From Colwellia hornerae (GTDB lineage Bacteria; Pseudomonadota; Gammaproteobacteria; Enterobacterales; Alteromonadaceae), in NCBI RefSeq assembly GCF_007954355.1, contig NZ_VOLR01000001.1, positions 229,405 through 293,404 of the forward strand: 64,000 nt of DNA, written 5' to 3'. The notes under the pieces are model-generated. The model was not told the DNA's origin. It searched no databases and saw nothing but the letters and a program-made list of their open reading frames with translations. How positions within the stretch are numbered: position 1 is the stretch's first letter; every line of letters begins with the position of its first letter. A program made the translations under genes and the position numbers. This document shows positions 26,983-36,611 of the stretch, piece by piece.

Positions 26983-27438
26983 ATGTATAAAATACAAAAA
27001 ATAATGATTATAACAAGTGCTGTGATAGCTTTGTTCGTTGGCGTTTCAGTTAATGCACAGCAACAGCAACAAGATATCGAAAAAAACACTATAGTAACGT
27101 TTAAACAAGTCATGCAGGGATTGTTATCTGAAACCAAGATGATCACACAAGGTATTATTTTAGAAGACTTTAGCCTAGTTGAAAGTGCAGCAGAGGGGAT
27201 TATTAATCACCCAAAACCGGCAATGTCGCAACGGAAAAAGTTGATGAAAGCCTTAGCAGCAAAAGTCGCTACCTTTAAAGGTTTTGACGAAGTTGTTCAC
27301 GGTGGCGCCATCAAAATAAAGCAAGCTGCCGAGGATCAAAATATGGTTGTTATTGTCGCTGAATATCAAAAATTAATAATGGGTTGTCAATCTTGTCATA
27401 CTACTTTTAAAGACGCACTGACCATAGCGTTGCAATAG
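26983..27438 (+). CDS. Cytochrome c'-like periplasmic protein
   Basis: About 151 residues. A signal peptide ends near SVNA (around residue 23), followed by a Gln run (QQQQQ). The mature part is helical with a single C-terminal haem motif CQSCH near residue 136. The haem motif near the C-terminus in a four-helix protein is the cytochrome c'/c-556 layout. Roles known in that family are NO binding and electron transfer; neither is shown here. I start at the ATG at 26983, preceded by AAGAG, rather than at the GTG six bases upstream. It is followed by a terminator. Confidence 0.75.
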   Translation: MYKIQKIMIITSAVIALFVGVSVNAQQQQQDIEKNTIVTFKQVMQGLLSETKMITQGIILEDFSLVESAAEGIINHPKPAMSQRKKLMKALAAKVATFKGFDEVVHGGAIKIKQAAEDQNMVVIVAEYQKLIMGCQSCHTTFKDALTIALQ

Positions 27439-27512
27439 TCAGAGCTAACTATTAGATGAGTATATATTATTTTTTAATAATATTTATCAGTGAATATATA
27501 AATAATTAATTC

Positions 27513-27548
27513 AAAGCTGACTAGGGTATAGCCCAAATCAGCTTTTTT
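27513..27548 (+). terminator. Intrinsic terminator of the cytochrome c'-like gene
   Basis: AAGCTGA (27514-27520) pairs with TCAGCTT (27538-27544), with a nested GGG...CCC. A run of six T follows. Confidence 0.8.
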
Positions 27549-27627
27549 GTTTGAAATGAAGATTGCAATATAGAAACTGACAGTCAATAATTCCCTTTCA
27601 ATTCTATTTTCCAATCAGTCGCTTATT

Positions 27628-29229
27628 TTGTCTTACTTAGATTTCAATATTGAAAATAGCTTTTCTTCACAGTTACCTGAAGATTTAGAAGAGTCTATTT
27701 TTCCGCACCAAGTTCATGCCGCTGCTTTTTCTTGGGTAACGCCTAAAAGAACGTCAAATCCACAGTTGGTTACCAGTAGTCGTGATGTTGCCTCGATATT
27801 AGGGCTAAGTGAAGAGCAGCTTAAAAGTGATGAGTTTTTACAGTTGTTCACAGGAAACGTCGTGCCTGAAGGATTCGCTCCTTATGCGATGTGTTATGGC
27901 GGACACCAATTTGGTCATTGGGCAGGGCAATTAGGTGATGGCCGCGCTATTAACTTAGCCGAAGTCAATACCCCTTTACATGGCCATAAAGTTCTCCAGT
28001 TAAAAGGCGCAGGGCCAACCCCCTTTTCACGAACTGCTGACGGCTTAGCGGTATTACGCTCATCGGTACGAGAGTTCTTATGTTCAGAAGCTATGTTTCA
28101 TTTAGGTATTCCTACAACCCGAGCACTGAGCTTATCGTTAACGGGTGATAGTGTTGTTCGAGATATGTTTTATAACGGCAATGCGAAAGCTGAATTAGGC
28201 GCTGTGGTCTGTCGAGTGTCTTCGTCATTTATGCGTTTTGGTAGTATTGAGCTGCCGGCTTATCGTAAAGACAAGGCGTTGTTAAAGCAACTCGTTGATT
28301 ATTCAATTAAACGAGATTTTCCGCATTTATTAAATGACCATGAAAATGACTCGGTGCGACGTTACTTAGCTTGGTTTGATGAAATTGCTCAACGCACTTG
28401 TCGATTGATGGTGCATTGGATGCGAGTAGGTTTTGTTCATGGCGTGATGAATACCGACAATATGTCCTTAATCGGTGAGACAATTGATTATGGCCCTTAT
28501 GGTTGGATTGATAATTTTGATTTGTCTTGGACACCTAATACCACGGATGCTCAAGGTAAGCGTTATAGTTTTGGTAAACAGGGTGAAATTTCACAATGGA
28601 ACTTATTCCAGTTAGCAAATGCTATCTATCCATTGATTGAAGAATCTGCACCACTAGAAGTTGTCTTAAATAATTACAGTAAAACATATCAACAACAGTG
28701 GCATGAAATGATGTCGAATAAACTGGGTATTTCGGCTGAAGATATAAACCATAAAGCGGATACTGAATTGTTTTTAGCACTAGAAACTTTGTTGGGTGAT
28801 ATAGAAACAGACATGACTATTTTCTATCGTTTATTGGCTGACTTTAGTTATGACGAAAAAGTTAAAGCAAATAACGTCAATCATTTTGCCGATTGTTTCT
28901 ATCTAGACGAGCAGTTAACGTCAGAGCATCAAGCACGTTTTTCTTCTTGGCTAGAAAGCTATGCTAATCGCATTCAGCACGACGAGAAAACAGCAGCGCA
29001 AAGAAAAACGGCGATGAATAACGTTAACCCTAAATATGTTTTGCGTAATTATTTAGCACAACAAGCAATTGAGCTGGCAGAGCAAGGTGATTTTAGTCAA
29101 TTACATGAATTACAAAAGGTTCTGGAAAAACCTTATGATGAACAAGTTGAGTTTCATCATTACAGTGAGAAACGTCCTGAGTGGGCAAGAAATAAAGCGG
29201 GTTGTTCGATGTTATCGTGTAGCTCTTAA
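27628..29229 (+). CDS. selO: Protein adenylyltransferase SelO (YdiU)
   Basis: A 533-residue pseudokinase-fold enzyme that transfers AMP to protein hydroxyls. Family signatures are MCYGGHQFGHWAGQLGDGRA, LQLKGAGPTPFSRTADG, LRSSVREFLCSEAMFHLGIPTTRALSL, VHGVMNTDNMSLIGETIDYGPYGWID and the C-terminal RNYLAQQAIELAE and GCSMLSCSS. The last contains the conserved cysteine that replaces selenocysteine. The only reasonable start is TTG at 27628 (MSYLDFNIENSF). A stop lies 57 bases upstream in the same frame, and no ATG occurs between. No strong ribosome-binding site is visible. Length is slightly longer than the 480-residue E. coli protein. Confidence 0.95.
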   Translation: MSYLDFNIENSFSSQLPEDLEESIFPHQVHAAAFSWVTPKRTSNPQLVTSSRDVASILGLSEEQLKSDEFLQLFTGNVVPEGFAPYAMCYGGHQFGHWAGQLGDGRAINLAEVNTPLHGHKVLQLKGAGPTPFSRTADGLAVLRSSVREFLCSEAMFHLGIPTTRALSLSLTGDSVVRDMFYNGNAKAELGAVVCRVSSSFMRFGSIELPAYRKDKALLKQLVDYSIKRDFPHLLNDHENDSVRRYLAWFDEIAQRTCRLMVHWMRVGFVHGVMNTDNMSLIGETIDYGPYGWIDNFDLSWTPNTTDAQGKRYSFGKQGEISQWNLFQLANAIYPLIEESAPLEVVLNNYSKTYQQQWHEMMSNKLGISAEDINHKADTELFLALETLLGDIETDMTIFYRLLADFSYDEKVKANNVNHFADCFYLDEQLTSEHQARFSSWLESYANRIQHDEKTAAQRKTAMNNVNPKYVLRNYLAQQAIELAEQGDFSQLHELQKVLEKPYDEQVEFHHYSEKRPEWARNKAGCSMLSCSS

Positions 29230-29258
29230 AACGTTGTTGAATAAGGCTTAAACTGAAA

Positions 29259-29295
29259 CCTTACCGACCTTTATTTTTCATCAGGTCGCGTAAGG
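29259..29295. terminator. Stem-loop between convergent selO and pheA
   Basis: CCTTACCGACCT pairs with AGGTCG-C-GTAAGG across an 11-base loop. This is a twelve-pair stem with one bulge and could serve both genes. Confidence 0.6.
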
Positions 29296-29356
29296 TGAGT
29301 TTTGTTTATGTAGAGACTTTATCAAAGCCATTAACTTAAAAGTTAAGTAACAACGG

Positions 29357-30538
29357 CTAAGCGTTTATCGCGCTACTCGGTACACTGGTTGGGCTAATAT
29401 GTTCAATAGGATAACAACCTAATATTTTAATAAAGTTGGTAATTGAGGTTATTTCATTAATCGCCTCTTGCAGTACGGCACTCTTCAAATTTGCTTCAAC
29501 ATCAATATAAAACATTTCTTCCCATGGACGCCCTTGAATAGGTCTAGATTCAAGTTTGCACATGTTGATACCTTTTGCTTTTAAAATAATAAGACAGTCC
29601 ACTAAGGCACCTGCTTTTTGTCCTGTTGCCAAAATCAAAGCCGTTTTAGCAGGAATTTGTTCAGCAACATCAATAGGCTTACGGGCGACTAGAATAAAGC
29701 GGCTGTGGTTTTCTGCTTGGTTAGCAATCGACTTTTCTAAAGCATGAAGTTTATAGAGGTGTCCGCCTTCTTCACTGCCAATAACCGCGACTGTTGGGTC
29801 TTGCAATTCATAAGCTTGGGCCATGGCATCCGCGGTACTGTCACAATATTCGATGCGAATATTTTTTTGTTTATCAAGAAAATTACTGCATTGAGTAAAG
29901 GGTTGTCCGTGCGCGTAAATGGTTTTTATTTTGCTGAGTTGGGTATTTACTGCGGTTAATAAGCAATGCTCAATAGGCTGAGTTATCTCACCAACAATGG
30001 ATAAATTAGTGTGTTGCAGGGCGTCATAAACTTCGTTAATACTCCCTGAACTGGTATTTTCAATTGGCAGCATACCGTAATCTACATGGCCAGATTCGAC
30101 TTGCTGCATAATTTCTTTGAAACTTTGGCAACCATATTCGTTGATTTTTGCTGCTCGGCGTGAAAAATATCGATGACTGGCTAAATAACTATAAGAACCT
30201 TTATTACCTAGAAAAGCGACACTAACTGTAGGCACTTGGATATTGGGGTTGGCCAATGTTTGTAAGTAGGCTTGTTGGTTTAAGACTGAATCTTCAATAA
30301 TTGTTTGATAAACACTGGTGACATAGTGAGCGTCTAAACCGAGCACTTTACCTTGGTTAATTAACCGTATTAACAATTCTTGCTCGCGTTGTTGATCGCG
30401 AACGGGTCGTATTTGATGCGCCTTACTTTTTGCAACACTGAGAGTGAGAGAGCGGCGTTGAGCAAATAATTCTAATAATTGCTGGTCAAGTTTGGTTATT
30501 TTTTCACGAATTTTATTGAGATCTAAATCTTCACTCAC
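29357..30538 (-). CDS. pheA: Bifunctional chorismate mutase / prephenate dehydratase (P-protein)
   Basis: A 393-residue enzyme of phenylalanine synthesis. The N-terminal AroQ chorismate mutase domain (1-90) shows LNKIREKITKLDQQLLELFAQRRSLTLSVAKSK. The prephenate dehydratase domain (about 105-290) shows VAFLGNKGSYSYLASHRYF, GMLPIENTSSGSINEVYDAL and STADAMAQAYEL. The ACT domain (about 300-380) has the Phe-binding ESRPIQGRPWEEMFYIDVEAN. The start is GTG, preceded by GGAAG. A hairpin and a Phe-containing small reading frame lie in the leader (30580-30690), so leader control is possible. Confidence 0.96.
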   Translation of the reverse strand: MSEDLDLNKIREKITKLDQQLLELFAQRRSLTLSVAKSKAHQIRPVRDQQREQELLIRLINQGKVLGLDAHYVTSVYQTIIEDSVLNQQAYLQTLANPNIQVPTVSVAFLGNKGSYSYLASHRYFSRRAAKINEYGCQSFKEIMQQVESGHVDYGMLPIENTSSGSINEVYDALQHTNLSIVGEITQPIEHCLLTAVNTQLSKIKTIYAHGQPFTQCSNFLDKQKNIRIEYCDSTADAMAQAYELQDPTVAVIGSEEGGHLYKLHALEKSIANQAENHSRFILVARKPIDVAEQIPAKTALILATGQKAGALVDCLIILKAKGINMCKLESRPIQGRPWEEMFYIDVEANLKSAVLQEAINEITSITNFIKILGCYPIEHISPTSVPSSAINA

Positions 30539-30559
30539 AGTACTTCCACCCTATATTTT

Positions 30560-30705
30560 AATATTTCAGAAAATGGTTAAAAAGAAAGAATCCTGATGTT
30601 TTAGTAAAGGAAAGTCAGCAAGGCGACTAAAACATATAACAAGGATATATGGCATTACTGTAGCGAGGGGGAAGAAATTGTTCAAGCCTTTATTGCTAAA
30701 GGCTT
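30560..30705 (-). promoter_or_regulatory. pheA promoter and leader with stem-loop
   Basis: On the minus strand TTGAAC and TACAGT, 17 bases apart, make a plausible promoter near 30660-30690. ATGTTTTAGT and ACTAAAACAT (30596-30605 and 30626-30635) form a ten-pair stem. A 29-codon frame, MPYILVICFSRLADFPLLK onward, contains several Phe codons, including two adjacent, and ends in an Ile-Phe-stop. No terminator stem with a T-run follows it, so classic attenuation is not shown. Confidence 0.4.
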
Positions 30706-30737
30706 GTATTAAAAAAATCTATATTAGCAATAGATGT

Positions 30738-31130
30738 TTAGCTTTGTGGGATACATTGCCAAATAATGGCAAAAGAGGAGACAGTTGCTACGCCCCAGAC
30801 AATTGAACGCAGCAGTCCAATATTGAATAAATATAACAAGTTATAAGCTATTCGAGCGATTACATGGGTGATTGCTAATAATGCTACGCTGTCGGTAGCT
30901 GTATTTGTCACCATCGCCAGTAACACTGCGGGGACAAAAATTATCAGAGATTCAAAAGCATTTTGATGGGCTGCTAGCGCTCTTGCTCCAAAACCGGTTA
31001 GTTTTGCTTGTTGCGCACGCGGGTGGTTATTGTCATAACCATTGAGTTTATTCATCGCTATCGCGACAGGAACTTTGGCTAAATAGGGTAATAGGGTGGC
31101 AGCAAAAAAACACCAAATTAGAATAGTCAT
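30738..31130 (-). CDS. MAPEG family membrane protein
   Basis: A 130-residue membrane protein with four helices, typical of the MAPEG (membrane-associated eicosanoid and glutathione metabolism) superfamily. Motifs are a first helix ending LPYLAKVP, the NNHPRAQQAKLTGFGARALAAHQNAFESLIIF segment that carries the conserved ARxxxAhxN-FE signature, and ITHVIARIAYNLLYLFNIGLLRSIVW. Bacterial members of this branch have no established substrate. It lies between pheA and a penicillin-acylase gene on the same strand, 52 bases after the latter, possibly co-transcribed with it. Confidence 0.85.
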   Translation of the reverse strand: MTILIWCFFAATLLPYLAKVPVAIAMNKLNGYDNNHPRAQQAKLTGFGARALAAHQNAFESLIIFVPAVLLAMVTNTATDSVALLAITHVIARIAYNLLYLFNIGLLRSIVWGVATVSSFAIIWQCIPQS

Positions 31131-31182
31131 ACTTTTCCTCTTTTTATATTATAAATATTGATTTTAAGGTTGAACACTTAGC

Positions 31183-33594
31183 TTAATAGCTCAGTAATGT
31201 CAGGGTATATTTCGTTTTACCTGGTAAGAAAGGTGAGGGTTTTCCTTGTACCCAATCATCATGACCTAAACCGTAGTATGGGCTCCATGGATGGCCAGAC
31301 TGGCTGGTTGGCATATGCAATATTCCCGAGGCTTCGTGACCTGGTGAAACCACCATACGTTGAGAGGCGCCAAAAGATTTCCCTTGTACACGAGGCATAT
31401 AGCTATCGCCGGCGAGTGGTATCGGCAACATATCTAACCAACGACCAATAAAGGGTATAGCATTACTGAGTGGGTGTTGTATTTTACTGGTATTTTGTTG
31501 TCCCCACGTCGCTTTGGCCAATGGTTGCTTTTGCGTCATATCGGTTAAGGTAGTGGTGAGTGCTTGTTCGAAAACTTTTTGCCAGTTATCTTCGGGCAAC
31601 CATAAAAAGTTGGTTGGTTGTTGATTGATCATTTGCCAAAGCGGTGTTTCTACTTGGTGGCGAATGGTGTGAAAAGAGTAGCCATTATCTAAGTGAGTTA
31701 AGTTTTCGTTGAGTAGACTAAAAACATCATTGCGTACATTCAAGCGAAAATTGTTAACAAGGCGATAAGCAACTGAGTCTGTGCATGCACACAAATTATC
31801 AGTGTTGATGATTTCTTTCACAGCTTGCCAACTAGGGTGATTGATAATCATGTCTGGTGTTAGTATTTTATCGATTAAGAATTTCTGCCAGCGCTTTAAA
31901 AAAATGGCACGGTCGTCTAGCGCAATATCGAGTAAGTCTTGTTCTGAAAAGAGCTCTTTGCCAAGTAAGCCCTCTTTGATTTGTTGTGCTCTCGCGCCAA
32001 GTGCGTAACCGCCGTTGCCTATTTTTTCTAACATCTTACCGCCAACCACACGAGCATTTGCGGTCCATAAGCGATTATTTTGCGGATTTTTAATTTTAGG
32101 ATACTGATCTGCTTTTAAATATCCCTGCCAATGATTGATACCATCGGCCCAATGTGTAGGCGTTTCGCCAAACGAAGAGGATTTTTTTGGAATAGGCCCC
32201 ATTATTGTCCAGCCAATATTTCCTGCTTTATCTCCAACAACTAGATTCTGTGCTGGAATACCTGCCTGGTTAGCAATGTCAAATGCTTCATCAACGCTAG
32301 TCGCTAATTCGAGTTCAGTTTGGTGTAAATTTACGGCTTGTACATCATGAGCAACCCAGCGATAAGCTAATAATTGTTCGCTGTTGTTCGCCCCGATAAC
32401 TGGCCCCCAAATTGTTTCTTTAACTATGATCTCTTGTGCATCTTGACCTTTTACCGCAATAACATGTTTATGTTCGGTAAAGTCTTGATAGCCTGCTGGT
32501 GTTAAGTACTGGCTGTTATCTGCATTGGTATCAAGAATAATAACATCGCTCCAATCGCCGTAACTATTAGTAAACCCCCATGCAATATTACCGTTACTAC
32601 CCGTAATGATGTTAGGTGTTCCCGGGAGGGTTAGCCCTGTTACTTTGATGGCTTTATTGTTATTACTTTGATATTCAAAGGTCGCCCGAAACCAAGTGTT
32701 TGGTACGCGTATTCCTAAATGCATATCGTTAGCAACAATGGCACTGCCTGTTTTACTTATTTTCCCCGATACCGCCCAGTTGTTTGAACCAGGAAACTCT
32801 TCACCTTGATACCTTTTTTCAGGTAAGTTCGTTACTAAGTTTTGCACCGTATTAGCGGCCAGATTATCTTGTTCAGAGGATGCCGAAGGCCATGCACGTG
32901 TTGGCATTTTACTTGATGGATACTGACTACCATCGATGGCTGCATCCCAGATGCTGCCTTTAGGATTAAGAAAGTTAAAGACATCTTCACCTAAGGTGTT
33001 TTTTATATTGCCTAAGGTTCTTTCACGGTCGCCTGCCGCATATTGTAAGTCCATGTACATGCTTAACACGGTTAATATCGTATCTTCTTCCTGCCACGAA
33101 ACGGGGGCTTGTTGAAGTAAAAGGTATTCAAAAGGAGGTGAGCTTAAATTATTTATGCCTTGGTTGACACCACGGGTATAGGCTTTTAGTAAAGCTAAAT
33201 CTTTTTCAGGGAGTTGTGACACTATGACTCGGGCGCGCTCACGAAAACGATGACGGCGGATCTCTTTATCATGTGGTAAGGCTTTTTCGCCGAATAAGCT
33301 GGCCAGTTCGCCAGCTGAATTACGGCGCAGTAGGTCCATCTGAAAAAATCGCTCTTGGGCATGTATAAACCCTGTAGCAACTGCAACATCGTTACGCTTC
33401 TTCGCCTTTATGGTGACAATACCCTGACTATCGCGCTCAACAATGGCAGTATCACTCAAGCCAAGTAATGTTCGCTTTCCTTCAAGTACCGGTAATGCGC
33501 TATCAATTTGGCTGTAAATCCAAGTACCTAAACTTGTAATAACTAAAAATAAGATCAGTAAGAAACCAATTAATATATGTTTAATTCTATTCAT
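31183..33594 (-). CDS. Penicillin acylase family protein (Ntn hydrolase)
   Basis: An 803-residue precursor of the penicillin G acylase/AHL acylase family. These split autocatalytically into alpha and beta chains and hydrolyse amide bonds. A signal peptide or anchor lies at about residues 8-27. The alpha-chain part includes GFIHAQERFFQMDLLRRNSAGELASLFG. The nucleophile is Ser270 in FPGSNNWAVSG, the start of the beta chain. AFGTNSYGDWSDV-like and RWVAHD segments follow. Family members cleave penicillins, acyl-homoserine lactones or other acyl amides; the substrate here is not evident. No regulator for beta-lactam or quorum sensing is adjacent. Confidence 0.92.
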   Translation of the reverse strand: MNRIKHILIGFLLILFLVITSLGTWIYSQIDSALPVLEGKRTLLGLSDTAIVERDSQGIVTIKAKKRNDVAVATGFIHAQERFFQMDLLRRNSAGELASLFGEKALPHDKEIRRHRFRERARVIVSQLPEKDLALLKAYTRGVNQGINNLSSPPFEYLLLQQAPVSWQEEDTILTVLSMYMDLQYAAGDRERTLGNIKNTLGEDVFNFLNPKGSIWDAAIDGSQYPSSKMPTRAWPSASSEQDNLAANTVQNLVTNLPEKRYQGEEFPGSNNWAVSGKISKTGSAIVANDMHLGIRVPNTWFRATFEYQSNNNKAIKVTGLTLPGTPNIITGSNGNIAWGFTNSYGDWSDVIILDTNADNSQYLTPAGYQDFTEHKHVIAVKGQDAQEIIVKETIWGPVIGANNSEQLLAYRWVAHDVQAVNLHQTELELATSVDEAFDIANQAGIPAQNLVVGDKAGNIGWTIMGPIPKKSSSFGETPTHWADGINHWQGYLKADQYPKIKNPQNNRLWTANARVVGGKMLEKIGNGGYALGARAQQIKEGLLGKELFSEQDLLDIALDDRAIFLKRWQKFLIDKILTPDMIINHPSWQAVKEIINTDNLCACTDSVAYRLVNNFRLNVRNDVFSLLNENLTHLDNGYSFHTIRHQVETPLWQMINQQPTNFLWLPEDNWQKVFEQALTTTLTDMTQKQPLAKATWGQQNTSKIQHPLSNAIPFIGRWLDMLPIPLAGDSYMPRVQGKSFGASQRMVVSPGHEASGILHMPTSQSGHPWSPYYGLGHDDWVQGKPSPFLPGKTKYTLTLLSY

Positions 33595-33776
33595 AATGTG
33601 GAGTGTTTAGGATATTTAGACGTGCTAGATTACCTTATTATTTATAAAGTTAATATTTAATGATGGAAGATTATTATCGGTTTACGCATAAAGAAAAGCC
33701 GAGCTACTTTTTTATTGCTATTTTTCCCGATAGAATAGCAACAATTATTACTGATAAACCTAATTAAGGAGTTTGT

Positions 33777-34328
33777 ATGGCATCTTTACAAGATCAGCTA
33801 TTAAAAGCAGGCTTAACGACTAAGCAAAAAGCACGACAAGCAAATACAAGCCAGCGTAAATCAAACAAACAAAAACGCAGTGGTGTATCAAAAGATGAGA
33901 GTTTACAAGAGCAAGTCAAACAAGACTTAGCGAAAGCTCAAAAAGAAAAGTTAGCAAAAGATACCGCGCTTAATGAAGAGAAAAAGCAACAGCTCGCCAA
34001 CAAAGAAAAAATGCTACGTATTCAACAAATACTCGAACATCATCAAATAAAAAATGTTGCCGGTGAAACTGAATATAACTACACCTTTAACAATAAAATT
34101 AAAAAGCTATTTGTTAACGCTGTTACCCATAGAGCTTTAGTTAACGGTCGATTAGCGGTTTGTGGGTTAACTGAACAGAGTTATTTAGTGACGGCTGAAA
34201 CAGCAGCAAAAGTTGCGACTTTAGATGCTAGCGTTATTTTAGTACAAAATGACAAAGTTGAAAGTGAATCTATTGAAGCCGATGATCCCTATGCTGACTA
34301 TCAAATTCCTGATGATATGATGTGGTAG
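33777..34328 (+). CDS. DUF2058 family protein (YaiL-like)
   Basis: A 183-residue cytoplasmic protein. It starts MASLQDQLLKAGLTTKQKARQ, the family's hallmark, followed by a very basic, Lys/Gln-rich helix (to about residue 95). A small domain YNYTFNNKIKKLFVNAVTHRALVNGRLAV follows, with an acidic tail DPYADYQIPDDMMW. The family (E. coli YaiL) is described as nucleoprotein- or polysaccharide-associated, but function is unknown. GGAG precedes the ATG by six or seven bases. It stands alone upstream of a glutaredoxin-like gene with a 124-base gap. Confidence 0.88.
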   Translation: MASLQDQLLKAGLTTKQKARQANTSQRKSNKQKRSGVSKDESLQEQVKQDLAKAQKEKLAKDTALNEEKKQQLANKEKMLRIQQILEHHQIKNVAGETEYNYTFNNKIKKLFVNAVTHRALVNGRLAVCGLTEQSYLVTAETAAKVATLDASVILVQNDKVESESIEADDPYADYQIPDDMMW

Positions 34329-34452
34329 ATAAGCTATTTTTGCGAAATGAAGCAGTGCTAACAAAGTAGTTATGTTAAACTCGCGCAAAAGTAGAGTGGC
34401 TGTTTTTAGACAGTCTGGTGTTTTGTTTTTTTAAATAAAGAGAAGTTGATTT

Positions 34453-34815
34453 ATGTTTATTGTTCGCTGGATTATTGGTCGTATTATCTTATTGTTAAAT
34501 TTCGTTTTTTCACCGAGCGGTCCGAAAAGAACAGCTGAATTACAAGCTGAAATAGATACAAGTACACAACATTTGAGCTTATATCAATTACCCGCTTGTC
34601 CTTTTTGTGTGAAAGTTCGTCGTTCTATAAAACGTGATGGTTTAAATATCGAGTTACGTAATATTAACCAAAATGAAAATTATCGTGAAGAGTTAATCAA
34701 AGAGGGTGGTAAGCGTACTGTACCTTGTTTAAAAATTACCGACGAAAACAAAAAGGTTACTTGGTTATATGAATCGTCAGCTGTGGTTGATTACTTACAC
34801 CAATTTGCCCGTTAA
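34453..34815 (+). CDS. Membrane-anchored glutaredoxin-like protein
   Basis: A 120-residue protein. A hydrophobic N-terminus (residues 2-20) probably anchors it to the membrane. A thioredoxin-fold glutaredoxin/GST-N domain follows, with redox motif CPFC at about residues 49-52 in LPACPFCVKV. The cis-Pro motif TVPCLKI and the C-terminal ESSAVVDYLHQFA are typical. It probably uses glutathione. The product precedes msrPQ by 102 bases on the same strand and could act in the same thiol/Met-oxidation stress response, although co-regulation is not shown. AGAAG lies before the ATG. Confidence 0.85.
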   Translation: MFIVRWIIGRIILLLNFVFSPSGPKRTAELQAEIDTSTQHLSLYQLPACPFCVKVRRSIKRDGLNIELRNINQNENYREELIKEGGKRTVPCLKITDENKKVTWLYESSAVVDYLHQFAR

Positions 34816-34917
34816 TTTATAAATCAGTAATATTATTTTATAAATAATGAAGTATTTCTCTATTTTTCGGGTCTATTGGTTTATCGTTAGCTGATCAATA
34901 ACCCGAGAAGTAGCCAT

Positions 34918-35937
34918 ATGTTAATTCAATCTCCTGAAAAATCTGTACTAAAAGAACATCAAGTTACCGACGAAAGTGTTTACTTAAAGCGTAGACAGCT
35001 CATTAAGCAAATGGGTTTTTTCGGTGCGGGTACTTTATTATCTTCAACTATAGCAAACACTACAAATGCTCAAGGTTTAGACTTCTTTTCATCAGCACCA
35101 GAAAAAACCTTTCAACGTTACCCCTTAACGTTTACGGCTGACGGTACTAATAATACTGAAGTGCTGACCCCTGAAGCTAAAGTGACCAGCCATAATAATT
35201 TTTATGAATTTGGTATAGGTAAAAGCGATCCCGTTAACAATGCACAAAACTTTAATATAAAACCTTGGCAGCTCACGATAAGTGGTGAATGTGACAAGCC
35301 TTATACTTTAGATTTAGATGATTTAACGAAAAGTTTTGCCCTTGAAGAGCGAATTTATCGACTGCGGTGTGTAGAAGCTTGGTCAATGGTTATTCCATGG
35401 GTTGGCTTTGAGTTATCAAAACTATTAAAAAAGGCACAGCCGAATTCTCGGGCTAAATATATTGCTTTTGAAACCTTGCACGACCCAGCACAAATGCCAG
35501 GACAAGCAAGTAGGCGAATGGGTGGCGGTATTGATTATCCTTATGTGGAAGGTTTACGTATTGATGAGGCGATGAACCCACTTACCCTAATGAGCGTTGG
35601 TCTCTATGGTAAAACATTACCAGCACAAAATGGCGCGCCAATACGTCTAGTGGTGCCGTGGAAGTATGGTTTTAAAAGTATTAAATCGATTGTTGCAATA
35701 AAGTTCGTTGAACATCCACCGGCGTCAACATGGAATATTTTAGCACCGAACGAATATGGCTTTTATGCCAATGTTAACCCTGAAGTTGACCATCCAAGAT
35801 GGAGTCAAGCCAGTGAGCGAAGACTTACTTCTGGAGGATTGTTTGCTCGCAACCGTATCGATACTTTGCCTTTTAATGGCTACGGTGAACAAGTCGCAGG
35901 TTTATATAAAAACCTTGATTTACGGAAAAACTTTTAA
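34918..35937 (+). CDS. msrP: Protein-methionine-sulfoxide reductase, molybdopterin subunit MsrP
   Basis: A 339-residue periplasmic molybdoenzyme (formerly YedY) that repairs oxidised Met in envelope proteins. A twin-arginine signal is seen as [11 protein letters not shown] around residues 24-34. The sulfite-oxidase-fold domain carries the Mo ligand Cys151 in [18 protein letters not shown]. Other signatures are [61 protein letters not shown] and [12 protein letters not shown]. Length is normal. msrQ follows after about 80 bases. Export must rely on TatABC encoded elsewhere. Confidence 0.96.
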   Translation: MLIQSPEKSVLKEHQVTDESVYLKRRQLIKQMGFFGAGTLLSSTIANTTNAQGLDFFSSAPEKTFQRYPLTFTADGTNNTEVLTPEAKVTSHNNFYEFGIGKSDPVNNAQNFNIKPWQLTISGECDKPYTLDLDDLTKSFALEERIYRLRCVEAWSMVIPWVGFELSKLLKKAQPNSRAKYIAFETLHDPAQMPGQASRRMGGGIDYPYVEGLRIDEAMNPLTLMSVGLYGKTLPAQNGAPIRLVVPWKYGFKSIKSIVAIKFVEHPPASTWNILAPNEYGFYANVNPEVDHPRWSQASERRLTSGGLFARNRIDTLPFNGYGEQVAGLYKNLDLRKNF

Positions 35938-36017
35938 AAATGGCGACAGAGTAAAGTCGCGAGCAGGGGGGTATTACCCCGCTAGTCTGTAGTAATAACT
36001 TGAGTCGTATCATCGCT

Positions 36018-36611
36018 ATGAAGTATAAAGTTATTTTGTTTAAAATTTTTGTCCACCTCGCGGCTTTTTTGCCGCTAGCCAATGCTTATTATCTGGCTTT
36101 TACTGATCAACTAGGCGCTGACCCAGTTGAAGCCATTATTCATTTTACCGGTATTGGTGCATTTAATTTATTGCTGTTAAGTTTAATGATAACGCCTTTG
36201 AGTAAGCGCTTTAAAATATCAATATTATTAAAAGTTCGCCGATTAGTAGGCTTATATAGCTTTACTTATGCTTTCCTACATTTAACTAATTTTTTGGTAT
36301 TTGAAGTGCAGTTTGATTGGTCACTATTTTTGAGTGAAATATTAGAACGCCCTTATATTACTATTGGTATGGCGGGGTTATTAATTTTGTTAACGCTCGC
36401 GATAACGTCAATTTCTCTATTAAGAAAAAAAATGGCTAAGAATTGGCAAAAACTTCATAACTGGGTATATTTAGCTGCTGTTCTTATTGGGATACATTTT
36501 TATTGGTCGGTAAAGTCTGAAATTATTGAACCGAGTATTTATTTATTTATTACTTTTATTCTTTTAGCGTTTCGCTTTAAAAAATTAAATAAGTGGATAA
36601 AAAAAGACTAA
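36018..36611 (+). CDS. msrQ: Haem-binding membrane subunit MsrQ
   Basis: A b-haem inner-membrane protein of about 197 residues that passes quinol electrons to MsrP (formerly YedZ). It has six helices. Signatures include DPVEAIIHFTGIGAFNLLLLSLMITPL, RLVGLYSFTYAFLHLTNFLVFE and WQKLHNWVYLAAVLIGIHFYW, which carry the haem-ligand histidines. I start at ATG 36018. A TTG 18 bases upstream is also in frame and would add MSRIIA. Neither has a convincing ribosome-binding site. Two small hairpins lie in the msrP-msrQ gap (GCGAC/GTCGC at 35943-35960 and a GGGG/CCCC stem at about 35965-35982). Confidence 0.93.
   Translation: MKYKVILFKIFVHLAAFLPLANAYYLAFTDQLGADPVEAIIHFTGIGAFNLLLLSLMITPLSKRFKISILLKVRRLVGLYSFTYAFLHLTNFLVFEVQFDWSLFLSEILERPYITIGMAGLLILLTLAITSISLLRKKMAKNWQKLHNWVYLAAVLIGIHFYWSVKSEIIEPSIYLFITFILLAFRFKKLNKWIKKD

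Noticed and set aside
35943..35960. rho-independent terminator ending msrP
   Set aside because: The hairpin is not followed by T, and msrQ follows, so termination is not supported.
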